49,654 nt of DNA from Thermoproteota archaeon (lineage in GTDB: Archaea; Korarchaeota; Korarchaeia; Korarchaeales; Korarchaeaceae): assembly GCA_030130125.1 (NCBI GenBank), contig JARZZM010000029.1, positions 1 to 49,654 on the forward strand, written 5' to 3'. The translations under genes and the position numbers were made by a program. The notes below the pieces were generated by a model. That model was given only the letters and a program-made list of their open reading frames with translations. It had not been told where the DNA came from and did no database searches. Positions 41,873-49,654 of this stretch are shown here, in pieces. The first letter of the stretch is position 1. Every line of letters starts with the position of its first letter.

Positions 41873-42759
41873 GTTTTAGAGGGAAGGATGTTCTTTCCAT
41901 ACTGGATTTCACCCGTAATGATCTGGAGAGGTTGTTCAGAATAGCCTCCTCCAAGTTCGAGGGGGACGAGCTGAAGGGGAAGGTGGTGGCCCTAGCCTTC
42001 TTCGAACCCAGTACTAGGACGAGGCTCAGCTTCGAGACCGCTACCCTCAGGCTGGGGGGTGGGTACATAGGATTCGATGCCATTCAGGGCACCTCGATAG
42101 CTAAGGGGGAGACCTTCTCCGACACTATAAGGATGCTCGACGCGTACGCTGACGTGATAGTCGTGAGGCACGGTCTGGAGGGAGCTGCCAAGCTGGCTGC
42201 GGAGCTGGCCAAGGCCCCGGTAATAAACGCCGGGGACGGGTCGAAAAGGCATCCCACGCAGGCCATGATAGATCTTTACACGGTCTGGAGGGAGAAAAAA
42301 GGAATAGATAATCTGGTGTACGGAGTTTTGGGTGATCTCAGATACGGGAGGGCATCGAGCAGCTTCCTCAGAGCCCTGAACCTCTACTCACCTAAGAAGG
42401 TGTACCTGATAGCTCCTAAGAGCTTGCGCCCAAAAGAGGAGCTCCTAGACACGTTGAAAATACCTTGGGAGTTCTCAAACTTGGAGGAGGTGCTACCGGA
42501 ACTGGATGTCCTCTATGTGACTAGGATACAGAAGGAGAGGTTCCCCGACCCGGCCGAGTATGAGAGGGTCAAGGGGAGCTACAGAATCGATGCTGCCCTG
42601 CTCAAGAATGCTAAAGAGGACATGATAATCCTACATCCCCTCCCGAGAGTAGATGAGATTGCCTTGGATGTGGACTCCACGCCTCACGCTCTCTACTTCA
42701 AGCAGGCCGCTTATGGGGTCCCCATCAGGATGGCCCTGCTGAGGGAGGTGGTACCATGA
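41869..42759 (+). CDS. pyrB: Aspartate carbamoyltransferase, catalytic subunit
   Basis: 296 residues. Carbamoyl-phosphate motif [13 protein letters not shown] at 44-56, [32 protein letters not shown] and [10 protein letters not shown] complete the active site. It forms carbamoyl aspartate as a trimer that joins PyrI dimers. TTG start overlapping the pyrE stop; ATGA overlap with pyrI. Confidence 0.96.
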   Translation: MSFRGKDVLSILDFTRNDLERLFRIASSKFEGDELKGKVVALAFFEPSTRTRLSFETATLRLGGGYIGFDAIQGTSIAKGETFSDTIRMLDAYADVIVVRHGLEGAAKLAAELAKAPVINAGDGSKRHPTQAMIDLYTVWREKKGIDNLVYGVLGDLRYGRASSSFLRALNLYSPKKVYLIAPKSLRPKEELLDTLKIPWEFSNLEEVLPELDVLYVTRIQKERFPDPAEYERVKGSYRIDAALLKNAKEDMIILHPLPRVDEIALDVDSTPHALYFKQAAYGVPIRMALLREVVP

Positions 42760-43229
42760 GTGAGGAGTTGGTGGTCAGGAGGATAAGTAACGGTACCGTA
42801 ATAGACCACATCCCCTCCGGAAGGGCTCTCAAGGTCCTCCGCATCTTGGGGATCACGGGGGAGGAGGGCTACATGGTATCCATGGTGATGAATGTCTACA
42901 GCAAGAAGCTGGGGAAGAAGGACATCGTGAAGGTAGAGGGGAGGGAACTCAGCAGTGAGGAGGTGAACAAGATAGCGCTGGTTGCACCTACTGCCACGAT
43001 CAACATAGTGAGGGATTACGAAGTTGTAGAGAAGAGGAAGGTAGAGCTCCCTGACAGGATAGAGGGAATATTGAGGTGTGTAAACCCCAAATGCGTAACA
43101 AATGCTCCTAGGGAAGCGGTCCATCCATCGTTCAGGGTGATATCTAGGAAGCCCCTTAAGCTGGTCTGCGAGTATTGCGGTGAGTACCTGACGGAGGAAG
43201 AGGTCATTGCGCAGCTTGCGGGGACATAG
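42756..43229 (+). CDS. pyrI: Aspartate carbamoyltransferase, regulatory subunit
   Basis: 157 residues. N-terminal nucleotide-binding domain ([20 protein letters not shown]) and C-terminal zinc domain with Cys108, Cys113, Cys138 and Cys141. It gives feedback control by CTP and ATP on PyrB. Its presence next to pyrB is standard in archaea. Confidence 0.95.
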   Translation: MSEELVVRRISNGTVIDHIPSGRALKVLRILGITGEEGYMVSMVMNVYSKKLGKKDIVKVEGRELSSEEVNKIALVAPTATINIVRDYEVVEKRKVELPDRIEGILRCVNPKCVTNAPREAVHPSFRVISRKPLKLVCEYCGEYLTEEEVIAQLAGT

Positions 43230-44013
43230 ACCCCACACAGTAGCTGAAAGCGAGCCCCTCACCCCGAGGGTGAGGAGGATTGTGCTGAAAGGCGAGATCG
43301 GAGCGCTGCCCGGTCAGTATGTGATGGTCTGGGTCCCCAAGGTGGGGGAAATACCGGTCAGCGTGGCTAGGGAGGGAAACGGGGAGACTTGGCTACTGGT
43401 GGCTAGGGTAGGGAAGGTGAGCTCGGCCATCCACTCTCTTAAAGCTGGAGATAGGCTCTGGATAAGGGGGCCCTACGGCAGGGGCTACACCACCGAGGTT
43501 GAGGGGAAGGTCGCTCTCGTGGGAGGGGGCTACGGCATAGCTCCCCTCATACATCTAGCTGACGCACTCACGAGCAGAGGGGGGGTGAGGATCGAGTTCT
43601 ACGCGGGGTTCAGGAGCGCGGAGGAGGTGATGCTCGAAGACCTCATGAGGGATCTCTCGGACAGGCTTGTGGTGAGCACGGATGACGGGTCATACGGGCT
43701 CAGCGGATTCATCACGGAACACATAGACTATAAGGGGTTGAATTTCGTTTACACTGCTGGGCCGGAGGCGATGATGGTGAAGGTGGTATCCGAGGCGGTC
43801 AGGAGAGGAATTAGGGTGGAGGCTTCTTTGGAGAGGTTGATCAGGTGTGCCGTTGGACTATGCGGGGCGTGCGTCCTCGATCCACAGGGCCTCCTGGTGT
43901 GTAGAGACGGTCCTGTCTTCGATGGTGCTGTATTGATGGCCTCCGAGGACTTCGGGAAGTACTGGAGGGATTTCGATGGGAGGAAAATCCCTCTGGGAGC
44001 CCTCTCTAGATGA
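43207..44013 (+). CDS. pyrK: Dihydroorotate dehydrogenase electron-transfer subunit
   Basis: 268 residues. A ferredoxin-reductase-like FAD domain ([11 protein letters not shown] in place of the usual RxYS motif), an NAD-binding region around GGGYGIAP (107-114), and a C-terminal 2Fe-2S site Cys214/219/222/232 (CAVGLCGAC). It should pass electrons from PyrD to NAD. No pyrD lies in the window. TTG start at 43207 or 43216, both inside the pyrI end. Confidence 0.88.
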   Translation: MRSLRGHRPHTVAESEPLTPRVRRIVLKGEIGALPGQYVMVWVPKVGEIPVSVAREGNGETWLLVARVGKVSSAIHSLKAGDRLWIRGPYGRGYTTEVEGKVALVGGGYGIAPLIHLADALTSRGGVRIEFYAGFRSAEEVMLEDLMRDLSDRLVVSTDDGSYGLSGFITEHIDYKGLNFVYTAGPEAMMVKVVSEAVRRGIRVEASLERLIRCAVGLCGACVLDPQGLLVCRDGPVFDGAVLMASEDFGKYWRDFDGRKIPLGALSR

Positions 44014-44041
44014 ACTGCTCGGATGAGAGGGTGTAATAGAA

Positions 44042-45262
44042 ATGACATGCCTATGTGGTCTCGCGTATCTGCCCTCCTTGGGATTTGAGAGGATCTGTGT
44101 CGAGTTCGGGTCCACCATTCTCAAGGTCTCCAAAGCATCTGATGTCCCCTGTAATGAGGTTGATGTCGTACTCCCCGGTTTCGTGGACCTCCATGTCCAC
44201 ATGAGGGGCCTAGGGCAGAGGCACAAGGGAGAGTGGAGGACCGAGTCCCTCGCCGCGTTGCACGGAGGTGTGACCGTCGTGGTAGACATGCCGAACAACG
44301 TTCCGAGGGTGGACAACCTAGAAATCCTCAGGAGGAAGCTTGAGGAGGCTGATAGGGAGAGCTACGTGGACTTCATGCTCTACACAGCCTATCCCTTCCT
44401 TCCAGATGAGAGCTACGTGGCCGGGGTGAAGCTCTTCCCCTCCGACCTGATGAACGACCTCAATGAGGTGTTTTCAAGGGCTTCGAAGCTGGGAAAGGTA
44501 GTGGTGGTCCACGCGGAGGATCCCCTAATCCTTCAGGAGGCGGAAAAGCCGAGTAGGGTGGAGGACCACTGGAGGGCCCACCCGGAGCTTGCGGAGGATG
44601 TGGCGGTGAGGAGGGCCCTCTGGCTGGCCGAGAAGCACGGCACCAAGGTTAGGATAGCCCACTCCACCCTCCCTATAACCCTGAGACTGGTGCAGGAGGC
44701 CAAGGTGAGGGGTGTGGACGCGAGCGCCGAGGTAACGCCGCACCACATCCTGTACAGCATCGAGGACTCACCCACTTTAGGGCCCCTAGCCAAGGTCAAT
44801 CCCCCGCTCAGATCCAAGCCGGTTGTTGAGGAGCTCAGGCGCATGGTCCACGCCGGGATGGCGGACTTCCTAGCCACGGATCACGCACCTCACGGCCCAG
44901 AGGAGAAGTCCAGACCCTATGAGGAGATGCCTCCTGGGATCCCTTGGCTCGACCTGATGGCCCCCTTGCTCATGACAGTTATAGAAGAGGGAATTTTCCC
45001 GGCCGGGGTGATCGACATGTACAGTTCTAGGCCAGCGGCTCACCTTGGGCTGAAGAGAGGGAAGATATCACCGGGCAGCGCTGCTGACCTAGTCGTCCTG
45101 AGGAAGGAATCGTGGACGATAAGGGGGGATGACATATACACTAAGGCGAGGTCCACTCCCGTAAGGGAGGTGGGGTGGGTCGTGGAGAAGGTTTACCTGA
45201 GGGGGAAGCTTGCCTACGATAGTGGGCCAGTGGTGGAGGAAGGATTCGGTTCCCCCGCTTGA
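44042..45262 (+). CDS. pyrC: Dihydroorotase
   Basis: 406 residues, amidohydrolase fold. Metal-binding DLHVHMRG (His51, His53), VVHAEDPLI, AHSTLP, and ATDHAPHGPEEK with the last metal aspartate. Type I-like dihydroorotase, closing the ring of carbamoyl aspartate. ATG at 44042 after a 28-base gap, with GAGAGGGTG ribosome-binding stretch. Its last 49 bases overlap the 3' end of the pyruvate kinase gene on the other strand. Confidence 0.93.
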   Translation: MTCLCGLAYLPSLGFERICVEFGSTILKVSKASDVPCNEVDVVLPGFVDLHVHMRGLGQRHKGEWRTESLAALHGGVTVVVDMPNNVPRVDNLEILRRKLEEADRESYVDFMLYTAYPFLPDESYVAGVKLFPSDLMNDLNEVFSRASKLGKVVVVHAEDPLILQEAEKPSRVEDHWRAHPELAEDVAVRRALWLAEKHGTKVRIAHSTLPITLRLVQEAKVRGVDASAEVTPHHILYSIEDSPTLGPLAKVNPPLRSKPVVEELRRMVHAGMADFLATDHAPHGPEEKSRPYEEMPPGIPWLDLMAPLLMTVIEEGIFPAGVIDMYSSRPAAHLGLKRGKISPGSAADLVVLRKESWTIRGDDIYTKARSTPVREVGWVVEKVYLRGKLAYDSGPVVEEGFGSPA

Positions 45263-46641
45263 AGCACCTCCTCGACGCTGAGTATCCTGAGCGAGTTCGT
45301 CTTGGCCCTCCCGTGGGGATGTCCGAACGTCACAACTACGGTATCTTCAATGTCCAACGCCCCTCTCTCCAAGCAGTGGTTAACCGCTTGCCTCACGGCC
45401 TCGTCCAAGTCTTGGGAGACGAGGAGGCTCTCGACTCCCCAGCTCAAGGTCAGTAAACCTCTTGTCTTTTCCCTGCTCAGGAGAGCTAGTATTTTGGCCT
45501 TGGGCCTGTGCCTCACTACATGCCTAGCGGTGAATCCTGTGTAGGTGAAGCACAGTATGACGGGGCTCTTCAGCATCTCGGACGCCTCCACAGCCGCCTT
45601 ACCTATGAAAGCAGCCTTCGAAGTGAGGGGAAAGTCCATCCTCGGGGTTAGGGAACGCTCAGCGCTCTCTGCTATGACCCTCATCCACCTGACGCTCAGC
45701 ACAGGGTACTTACCCACAGCCGTCTCCGCTGATAGCATGACAGCGTCACTCCCGTCCATTATGGCGTTGTAAACATCGGTTACCTCTGCCCTCGTCGGGA
45801 CGGGGCTCGAGGTCATAGATTCCAGCATCTCGGTGGCGGTTATCACGGGCTTGGCAGCCTCGTTAGCCAGTCTTATCAGCCTCTTCTGGATCTGGGGTAC
45901 CTCCTCCAGTGGAAGCTCAACGCCTAGATCCCCTCTGGCCACCATTATGCCATAGGACTCCTCCAGAATTTCCTTTGCGTTCTCAACTGCCTCTCTTGTC
46001 TCTATCTTCGCTATTAGAGAAGGAGGATCGTCAGTCAGCGATTTCAAGAACTCTTTGGCCTCTATAACGTCCTCCACCGCCTTAACGAATGAGAGGGCTA
46101 TGAAGTCTACTCTCTTCTCCACAGAGAGCTTCATGGCTAGCCTGTCCTCCTCAGTAAGCCCCTTGAGGTCGAAGGGCTTAGAGGCATGTACCGACCTCTT
46201 GTCCCTTATCACTCCTCCATGGACCACCCGGCACTTCAGGACATCTCCGACCTCCTCCACCACAAGCCTGATCCTACCTTCATCGATGAATAACTCGTCC
46301 CCCTCTGCCAAGTTTCTGAGGACGCTGGAAGGCTTTATCTTGATCTCTCCCAAGCCCTCCTTCCCGCTGACCGTTACCACATCCTCCTCCTCTACCTTCA
46401 GCTCCTTCCTCCCCATGTGGGTTCTGACCTCCGGTCCCTGAAGGTCGGACATAAGTCCTATCTTCAGTCCAAGGTCGTGAGCGGCTCTACGAACCAAGTC
46501 TATGTGGTTGGCCTTCTCAGTTAGGGTGCCGTGGGAGAAGTTCATTCTAGCAACGGACATGCCCTCCGCTATCATCCCCTTTACCACTTCCATGGTGGAG
46601 GAAGCCGGGCCTATTGTCGCTACTATCTTGGTGCGGGCCAT
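45214..46641 (-). CDS. pyk: Pyruvate kinase
   Basis: 475 residues. TKIVATIGPAS start, ARMNFSHG (31-38), LIAKIETREAVEN with the catalytic lysine, GIMVARGDLGVELP, VITATEMLESM and MLSAETAVGKYP are all intact, along with a C-terminal regulatory domain. Makes ATP and pyruvate from phosphoenolpyruvate. Convergent with pyrC and overlapping it by 49 bases, so full-length messages would be mutually antisense there. Confidence 0.96.
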   Translation of the reverse strand: MARTKIVATIGPASSTMEVVKGMIAEGMSVARMNFSHGTLTEKANHIDLVRRAAHDLGLKIGLMSDLQGPEVRTHMGRKELKVEEEDVVTVSGKEGLGEIKIKPSSVLRNLAEGDELFIDEGRIRLVVEEVGDVLKCRVVHGGVIRDKRSVHASKPFDLKGLTEEDRLAMKLSVEKRVDFIALSFVKAVEDVIEAKEFLKSLTDDPPSLIAKIETREAVENAKEILEESYGIMVARGDLGVELPLEEVPQIQKRLIRLANEAAKPVITATEMLESMTSSPVPTRAEVTDVYNAIMDGSDAVMLSAETAVGKYPVLSVRWMRVIAESAERSLTPRMDFPLTSKAAFIGKAAVEASEMLKSPVILCFTYTGFTARHVVRHRPKAKILALLSREKTRGLLTLSWGVESLLVSQDLDEAVRQAVNHCLERGALDIEDTVVVTFGHPHGRAKTNSLRILSVEEVLQAGEPNPSSTTGPLS

Positions 46642-46768
46642 CCTGGCCTAGTACAGTGATCCATTAAAAGTGGGCAGCAGAGGTCCCGAGAATCCAATGC
46701 ATCTCCGGTCTTATCACCTGAATAGTTTCTTAGAAAAATTAAAATTTCCTAGAACGAAGGTGGGCTTG

Positions 46769-47017
46769 ATGGGAGTAAGCAAGGTCAGCAGAAAGGGGCT
46801 CACCAACGTACCCTCGAAGGTGAGGAGGGAAGCTGGAATAGAGGAGGGAGATCTCATGATATGGGAGGTGGAGGGTAGAGGGATCATAAGAGTGCGAATC
46901 GTGAAGGACCCGCTGAAGCACTTAAAGGGGAAGTACGATGATCCAGATCTAACCTACGACAGAGTTGAGGAGACTGCTGATAGTCTCATTGAGAGGGAGC
47001 TGAATGCCGGTAATTGA
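46769..47017 (+). CDS. AbrB-type antitoxin
   Basis: 82 residues from ATG 46769. N-terminal swapped-hairpin AbrB/SpoVT domain (SKVSRKGLTNVPSKVRREAGIEEGD), then a charged tail to bind the toxin. The frame runs 33 codons upstream but a TATA-like AAATTAAAATTT at 46735-46746 fits a start near 46769. Overlaps the PIN gene by 14 bases; a complete toxin-antitoxin pair. Confidence 0.8.
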   Translation: MGVSKVSRKGLTNVPSKVRREAGIEEGDLMIWEVEGRGIIRVRIVKDPLKHLKGKYDDPDLTYDRVEETADSLIERELNAGN

Positions 47018-47417
47018 GCTGGATATGCTGATCGCCTTGGTCAACAAATCGGACAAGCTGCACGAGGTGGCAAGCGGGCTGTTTCAGGCTATCGCCTCGG
47101 GGAGGTTGAAGGAAATGAAGTTAGCCTCTTCAGCCCTTCTGGAGTACGAGCTGGTGCTGAGATCCCGCGGATACGGTGAGAAAGACATTAGAGGAGATAT
47201 AGAGGCCTTCAAACTGATCCCCAACTTAGAAGAGGCCCCCCTAACATCCGAGGTGATCGTGAAGGCCTCCTCACTCAGAGAGAAGTATTTCCTCACCTAC
47301 TTCGATTCCCTGCACTGTGCCACAGCCATGCTGTATGATGGTAAAATAGTGGCCTCTGATAACGCTTACGATAATGTTCCCGAAGTGAGAAGGTTGGACC
47401 CTTCCTACCTAGTCTGA
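47004..47417 (+). CDS. PIN-domain toxin (VapC-type ribonuclease)
   Basis: 137 residues. Conserved acidic residues Asp7 (IELDMLIAL), Glu47/Glu49 (LLEYELV), Asp101 (YFDSLHCATA) and Asp119 (ASDNAYD) are all present, so the nuclease site looks intact. ATG at 47004 inside the antitoxin gene. The 286-base gap that follows holds no gene I can support, only AT-rich sequence and a TATA-like AAGTAATATT near 47678. Confidence 0.85.
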   Translation: MPVIELDMLIALVNKSDKLHEVASGLFQAIASGRLKEMKLASSALLEYELVLRSRGYGEKDIRGDIEAFKLIPNLEEAPLTSEVIVKASSLREKYFLTYFDSLHCATAMLYDGKIVASDNAYDNVPEVRRLDPSYLV

Positions 47418-47703
47418 TCGGGTAATTGAGATCACCTGGTCGGAGAGAATAGGTGCTCTTACACGCGGTATCGGCATCTGGGGATTATTTTATGAGTTTA
47501 AACTTGGTTGGCGTGAGGAAGGGCCGCAACTCACCTGCTCATGCTCCTTTTCAGAATTCCCTCAGGCAGACTCTAGTTTTTCTCTCAGTGATGTATTGAA
47601 CTCATGGAATCAGCAAATAGTTTACTGTGTGGATAATGGCTGATACGGTGTAAGGGTTATGCCAATCATGTATGGTAATAAGTAATATTGGCTCGACAAT
47701 CCA

Positions 47704-48333
47704 GTGCCAGATACCCGGAGGTTCAGGTCCGATCTGGAGGAGCTGGCCAAGAGGATAGAGAGGAGGGGAGGTTTACCGACCGGCAGGCTGAGACCTCTTA
47801 TCGACAGGCTGACTGACCTCTACATAGCTGGGGCCGTGAAGATAAATCATTCGGCCATGGAGCTTGTGATAGCGGCTCACCTGATCATGAAGGGGTATCA
47901 GGTGGATGTGGAGGTTAAAGTGAACGACATCAGATGCGATGTGATGGGCACGAACGGGGGGAAGGTGATAGTAGAGGTGGAGACAGGCTTCGTGCCTCCA
48001 GACCATGCCTTGGATCCCGACAGTTTCTGCAGGGCGAGGATAGCAAGCAAGATCGCTAGGTATAGCCAGCACGCGGATAGATTCTATTTAGCGGCGCCCC
48101 CCACCTATCTGATGGAGATACCCCCTTTCCTCCTCACCCCGCCCCACGCTAGGTCCGAGATAGAGCTGAGGAAGTGGAAGGAATTGCTGGACAGGTATTA
48201 TAGAAATCCGCCCATACCCATGGAGCTGCTGAGGAGGGCCAAGCTCAATGGGATTCTTGTGACCTACGTAGATGAAGGTAGAGTGATAGAGCTCAGCACT
48301 GAGGCCTATCTCAACCTATTTAAGTACATCTAG
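47704..48333 (+). CDS. Possible PD-(D/E)xK nuclease-like protein
   Basis: 209 residues. A segment with helix ELVIAAHLIMKGYQVDVE, then RCDVMGTNGGKVIVEVET, has the order E...D...ExE that is close to the restriction-nuclease fold (usually ExK), so catalytic ability is uncertain. Two aromatic- and proline-rich stretches (LAAPPTYLMEIPPFLLTPP) follow. GTG start at 47704. It lies between two toxin-antitoxin loci. Archaeal conserved protein of unknown role is the safe statement. Confidence 0.45.
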   Translation: MPDTRRFRSDLEELAKRIERRGGLPTGRLRPLIDRLTDLYIAGAVKINHSAMELVIAAHLIMKGYQVDVEVKVNDIRCDVMGTNGGKVIVEVETGFVPPDHALDPDSFCRARIASKIARYSQHADRFYLAAPPTYLMEIPPFLLTPPHARSEIELRKWKELLDRYYRNPPIPMELLRRAKLNGILVTYVDEGRVIELSTEAYLNLFKYI

Positions 48334-48404
48334 AGACATGATCTCTGATTACAAGGCATAATACGGGAATGTAGGGTGACTTCCCAGTATTCAGCCGTTC
48401 CGAT

Positions 48405-48878
48405 CTAATCTAAGGACAAGGCAGGGAGGATGCACTTCCCATATGGTGAATGCTCTACTTTATCCAGGGGGAATGTCTTCACCCCAACCTCTGAGGCCAC
48501 ATCTCTCAGTTTTTGATCGAATGTAGCGAGATCCGCTCCCCTCATGACGGCTAGAGCCAGATAAAGAGAATCGTACACCGTAATTTCATACCTCATCGCT
48601 ATGCTCAGAGCCTCCATGATCAGCTCGCCTGCTGGATATACTTTCATTCTACTCAAGGATGCTGAGCAGATCCTCAACAGCCTTCCTGCACTCCTCTTCA
48701 TCGAGCTCTCCCCGAAGATTTCTCCTCCATATGGCATTGGCGGACTCTGGCAGTGCGAGATTGAGGGTGCATACCCTTTCACCACCTAATATCCAGCCTT
48801 GATGGATCTCTCGGCCTCATCGGATCCCTCCTCATCCAGCAACAGCTTAACGAGAAAAGATGAATCCAAGACTTTCAT
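48405..48878 (-). pseudogene. vapC: VapC PIN-domain toxin with two offsetting frameshifts
   Basis: From ATG 48878 the frame gives MKVLDSSFLVKLLLDEEGSD (first PIN aspartate) and hits a TAG after KAGY. A second frame then continues as GGERVCTLNLALPESANAIW and ends after DLLSILE, and a third segment (ALSIAMRYEITVYDSLYLAL, DLATFDQKLRDVA) returns to the original frame. Joined, these make a normal PIN protein of about 155 residues. The shifts are about -1 near 48788 and +1 near 48655. The antitoxin beside it is intact. Confidence 0.8.
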
Positions 48879-49093
48879 CTGCTCTCCCTGTCCTCTCTGA
48901 TGAGTCGAGCTGAATCCGTCCTTATCTTCCTTTTTCGGGCCTCTTTCCTAACTCTGTCTATTATCTCCAGTAATTCGTAGTCTCTGACCCTTTCTTCTAT
49001 GTACTTCCTTATTTCTTCGCTCCAGTTGACTTTCAGCTTCTTCATTTTCTCTTTCAGCTCTCTCGGAACCCGAACTGTGACTACCGAGCTCAT
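48875..49093 (-). CDS. vapB: VapB-type antitoxin (ribbon-helix-helix)
   Basis: 72 residues. N-terminal VVTVRVPRELKEKMKKL and WSEEIRKYIEERVRDYEL form a ribbon-helix-helix domain, and the basic C-terminal tail is the toxin-binding part. ATGA overlap with the broken vapC. With an inactive toxin it may only repress its own promoter or guard against related toxins. Confidence 0.75.
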   Translation of the reverse strand: MSSVVTVRVPRELKEKMKKLKVNWSEEIRKYIEERVRDYELLEIIDRVRKEARKRKIRTDSARLIREDRESR

Positions 49094-49211
49094 CGGTATT
49101 ACGTGATGAAATATGTTTTAAAGGAGTACGTAATGACGAATTGGACTACTAACGCGCAAACACTTGAGGCGCTGACTCAACAACATCGAGGCACTGTGGA
49201 GTCTACAGCTA

Positions 49212-49364
49212 GAATAAACCCGAAAATTGCTTTCGGGGGGATCCCCGACCTTCCGGCCGGGTTACTTCCGATCGCCCCTCCCGAGGCGACCGGAACTTCA
49301 GCGGTCAAGGCTAACCCCGACCGCCTACTCCTCCCCTTTCCCGGCAAGGAGAACTTACCGGCAG
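49212..49364 (-). ncRNA. Candidate structured non-coding RNA with five hairpins
   Basis: In the 311-base gap between two minus-strand genes, five stems follow each other (minus-strand order): 49346-49352 with 49332-49338 (7 bp); 49319-49324 with 49301-49306 (6 bp, 12-base loop); 49285-49295 with 49266-49276 (11 bp); 49255-49261 with 49244-49250 (7 bp, GGAA loop); and 49231-49237 with 49219-49225 (7 bp) followed by TTTATTC, like a terminator. Three stems contain one A-C mismatch on the plus strand that is a G-U pair on the minus strand. AAAAATAT at about 49386-49395 could be its promoter. It does not match SRP, RNase P, tRNA or C/D box RNAs that I know. Confidence 0.6.
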
Positions 49365-49404
49365 TAACTAATAAACCTTCCGTATCATATTTTTCGCAAA
49401 CTTG

Positions 49405-49654
49405 TTAAAACTTTTTGATTAGAGATGGAAGGGAGGCCGTAGTGTATAGCTGATCCCTCCTGACGCCAATCCAGACCTCTATGGCCTCCTCCACGGCTTT
49501 CACGAGGCGAGGTGTGGGTCTGCCTAGCTTTATCCCTGGGCACCTCTGATCGACGTAAACGTAGAATTCGCCCAGTTTGTGGGAGTAGTAGGCCTCCTCA
49601 CCCCTTCCATACTCAGGATTCCTGTATATCTTGAAAGGCCATATTTTACAGGCG
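49405..49654 (-). CDS. Partial unknown protein (5' end beyond the window)
   Basis: The minus-strand frame is open from the right edge of the window to a TAA at 49405-49407, giving the last 82 residues of a protein (IWPFKIYRNPEYGRGEEAYY...VKAVEEAIEVWIGVRR). No start codon is inside the window. Codon use is like the neighbours, with AGG arginine. I do not recognise a family. Confidence 0.6.
   Translation of the reverse strand, partial: ACKIWPFKIYRNPEYGRGEEAYYSHKLGEFYVYVDQRCPGIKLGRPTPRLVKAVEEAIEVWIGVRRDQLYTTASLPSLIKKF

Noticed and set aside
42711-43262. 183-codon minus-strand frame across pyrB-pyrI-pyrK
   Set aside because: Spans three confidently identified plus-strand genes; antisense shadow.
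49212-49364. Assignment of the structured RNA to SRP RNA or RNase P RNA
   Set aside because: The GGAA loop hints at SRP helix 8 but the conserved asymmetric loop sequence is missing, and the universal RNase P core motifs are absent.
49103-49408. 101-codon plus-strand frame across the structured RNA region
   Set aside because: Its translation has no domain pattern and it runs through all five hairpins; the strand asymmetry favours a minus-strand RNA.
1-49654. CRISPR arrays, rRNA and tRNA genes
   Set aside because: No regularly spaced repeats and no convincing tRNA T-arm or rRNA core sequences were found by eye on either strand.

Overview
The window is archaeal chromosome, probably from a thermophilic TACK-group archaeon; Korarchaeota is my best guess but the sequence does not prove it. 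The signs are: an archaeal-type asparagine synthetase derived from a class II aminoacyl-tRNA synthetase, aspartate carbamoyltransferase with a separate zinc-binding PyrI subunit, a XerA-type recombinase, several VapBC modules, archaeal TATA boxes that sit about 25 bases before start codons (many messages look leaderless), frequent TTG and GTG starts, and heavy use of AGG/AGA arginine codons. I saw no rRNA, tRNA or CRISPR array. The window is densely coded, with many 4-base start/stop overlaps.

Layout. 1-4853 (+): a branched-chain amino-acid (Liv) ABC importer, cut at its 5' end, ending in a translationally coupled Asp/Glu racemase/maleate isomerase-family gene. 4952-7881 (-): an apparent operon of a secreted helical protein, a membrane-anchored winged-helix regulator and an MFS transporter, with a perfect palindrome at its start. 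8013-10441 (+): a 3-phosphoglycerate-dehydrogenase-like enzyme with an unexplained N-terminal domain, and a class V aminotransferase (serine-type metabolism). 10419-13971: two large unknown HTH proteins divergently arranged with possible tiny genes between them, and an alkyladenine glycosylase. 13960-19424 (-): secreted thioredoxin-like protein, secreted metallophosphoesterase, and a coupled set of XerA recombinase, DUF167 and two small YbjN-like proteins.

19536-28000: accessory region with a small membrane protein, a vapBC pair whose toxin is frameshifted, asparagine synthetase coupled to a glutamate-synthase-like FMN protein, a ribbon-helix-helix/aspartic-protease pair, a tungstate ABC transporter and an AAA_14/DUF4143 ATPase. 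28068-30636: argG-argH. 30633-34433 (-): unknown proteins, including a secreted protein coupled to a cysteine-rich radical SAM enzyme. 34497-39093: isocitrate dehydrogenase, a DAO-family flavoprotein and a divergent membrane HdrD-like iron-sulfur protein. 39275-45262 (+): purA, then pyrF-pyrE-pyrB-pyrI-pyrK-pyrC, giving most of UMP synthesis; pyrA (carbamoyl phosphate synthase) and pyrD are not in the window. 45214-46641 (-): pyruvate kinase, tail to tail with pyrC. 46769-49093: an intact AbrB-PIN toxin-antitoxin pair, a nuclease-like protein, and a second vapBC whose toxin is broken by two offsetting frameshifts.

The most notable unexplained element is at 49212-49364: a run of five hairpins on the minus strand. 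In three of them a pair that is A-C on the plus strand becomes G-U on the minus strand, which points to a real minus-strand structured RNA. It lies between a partial unknown gene at the right edge and the decaying vapBC locus.
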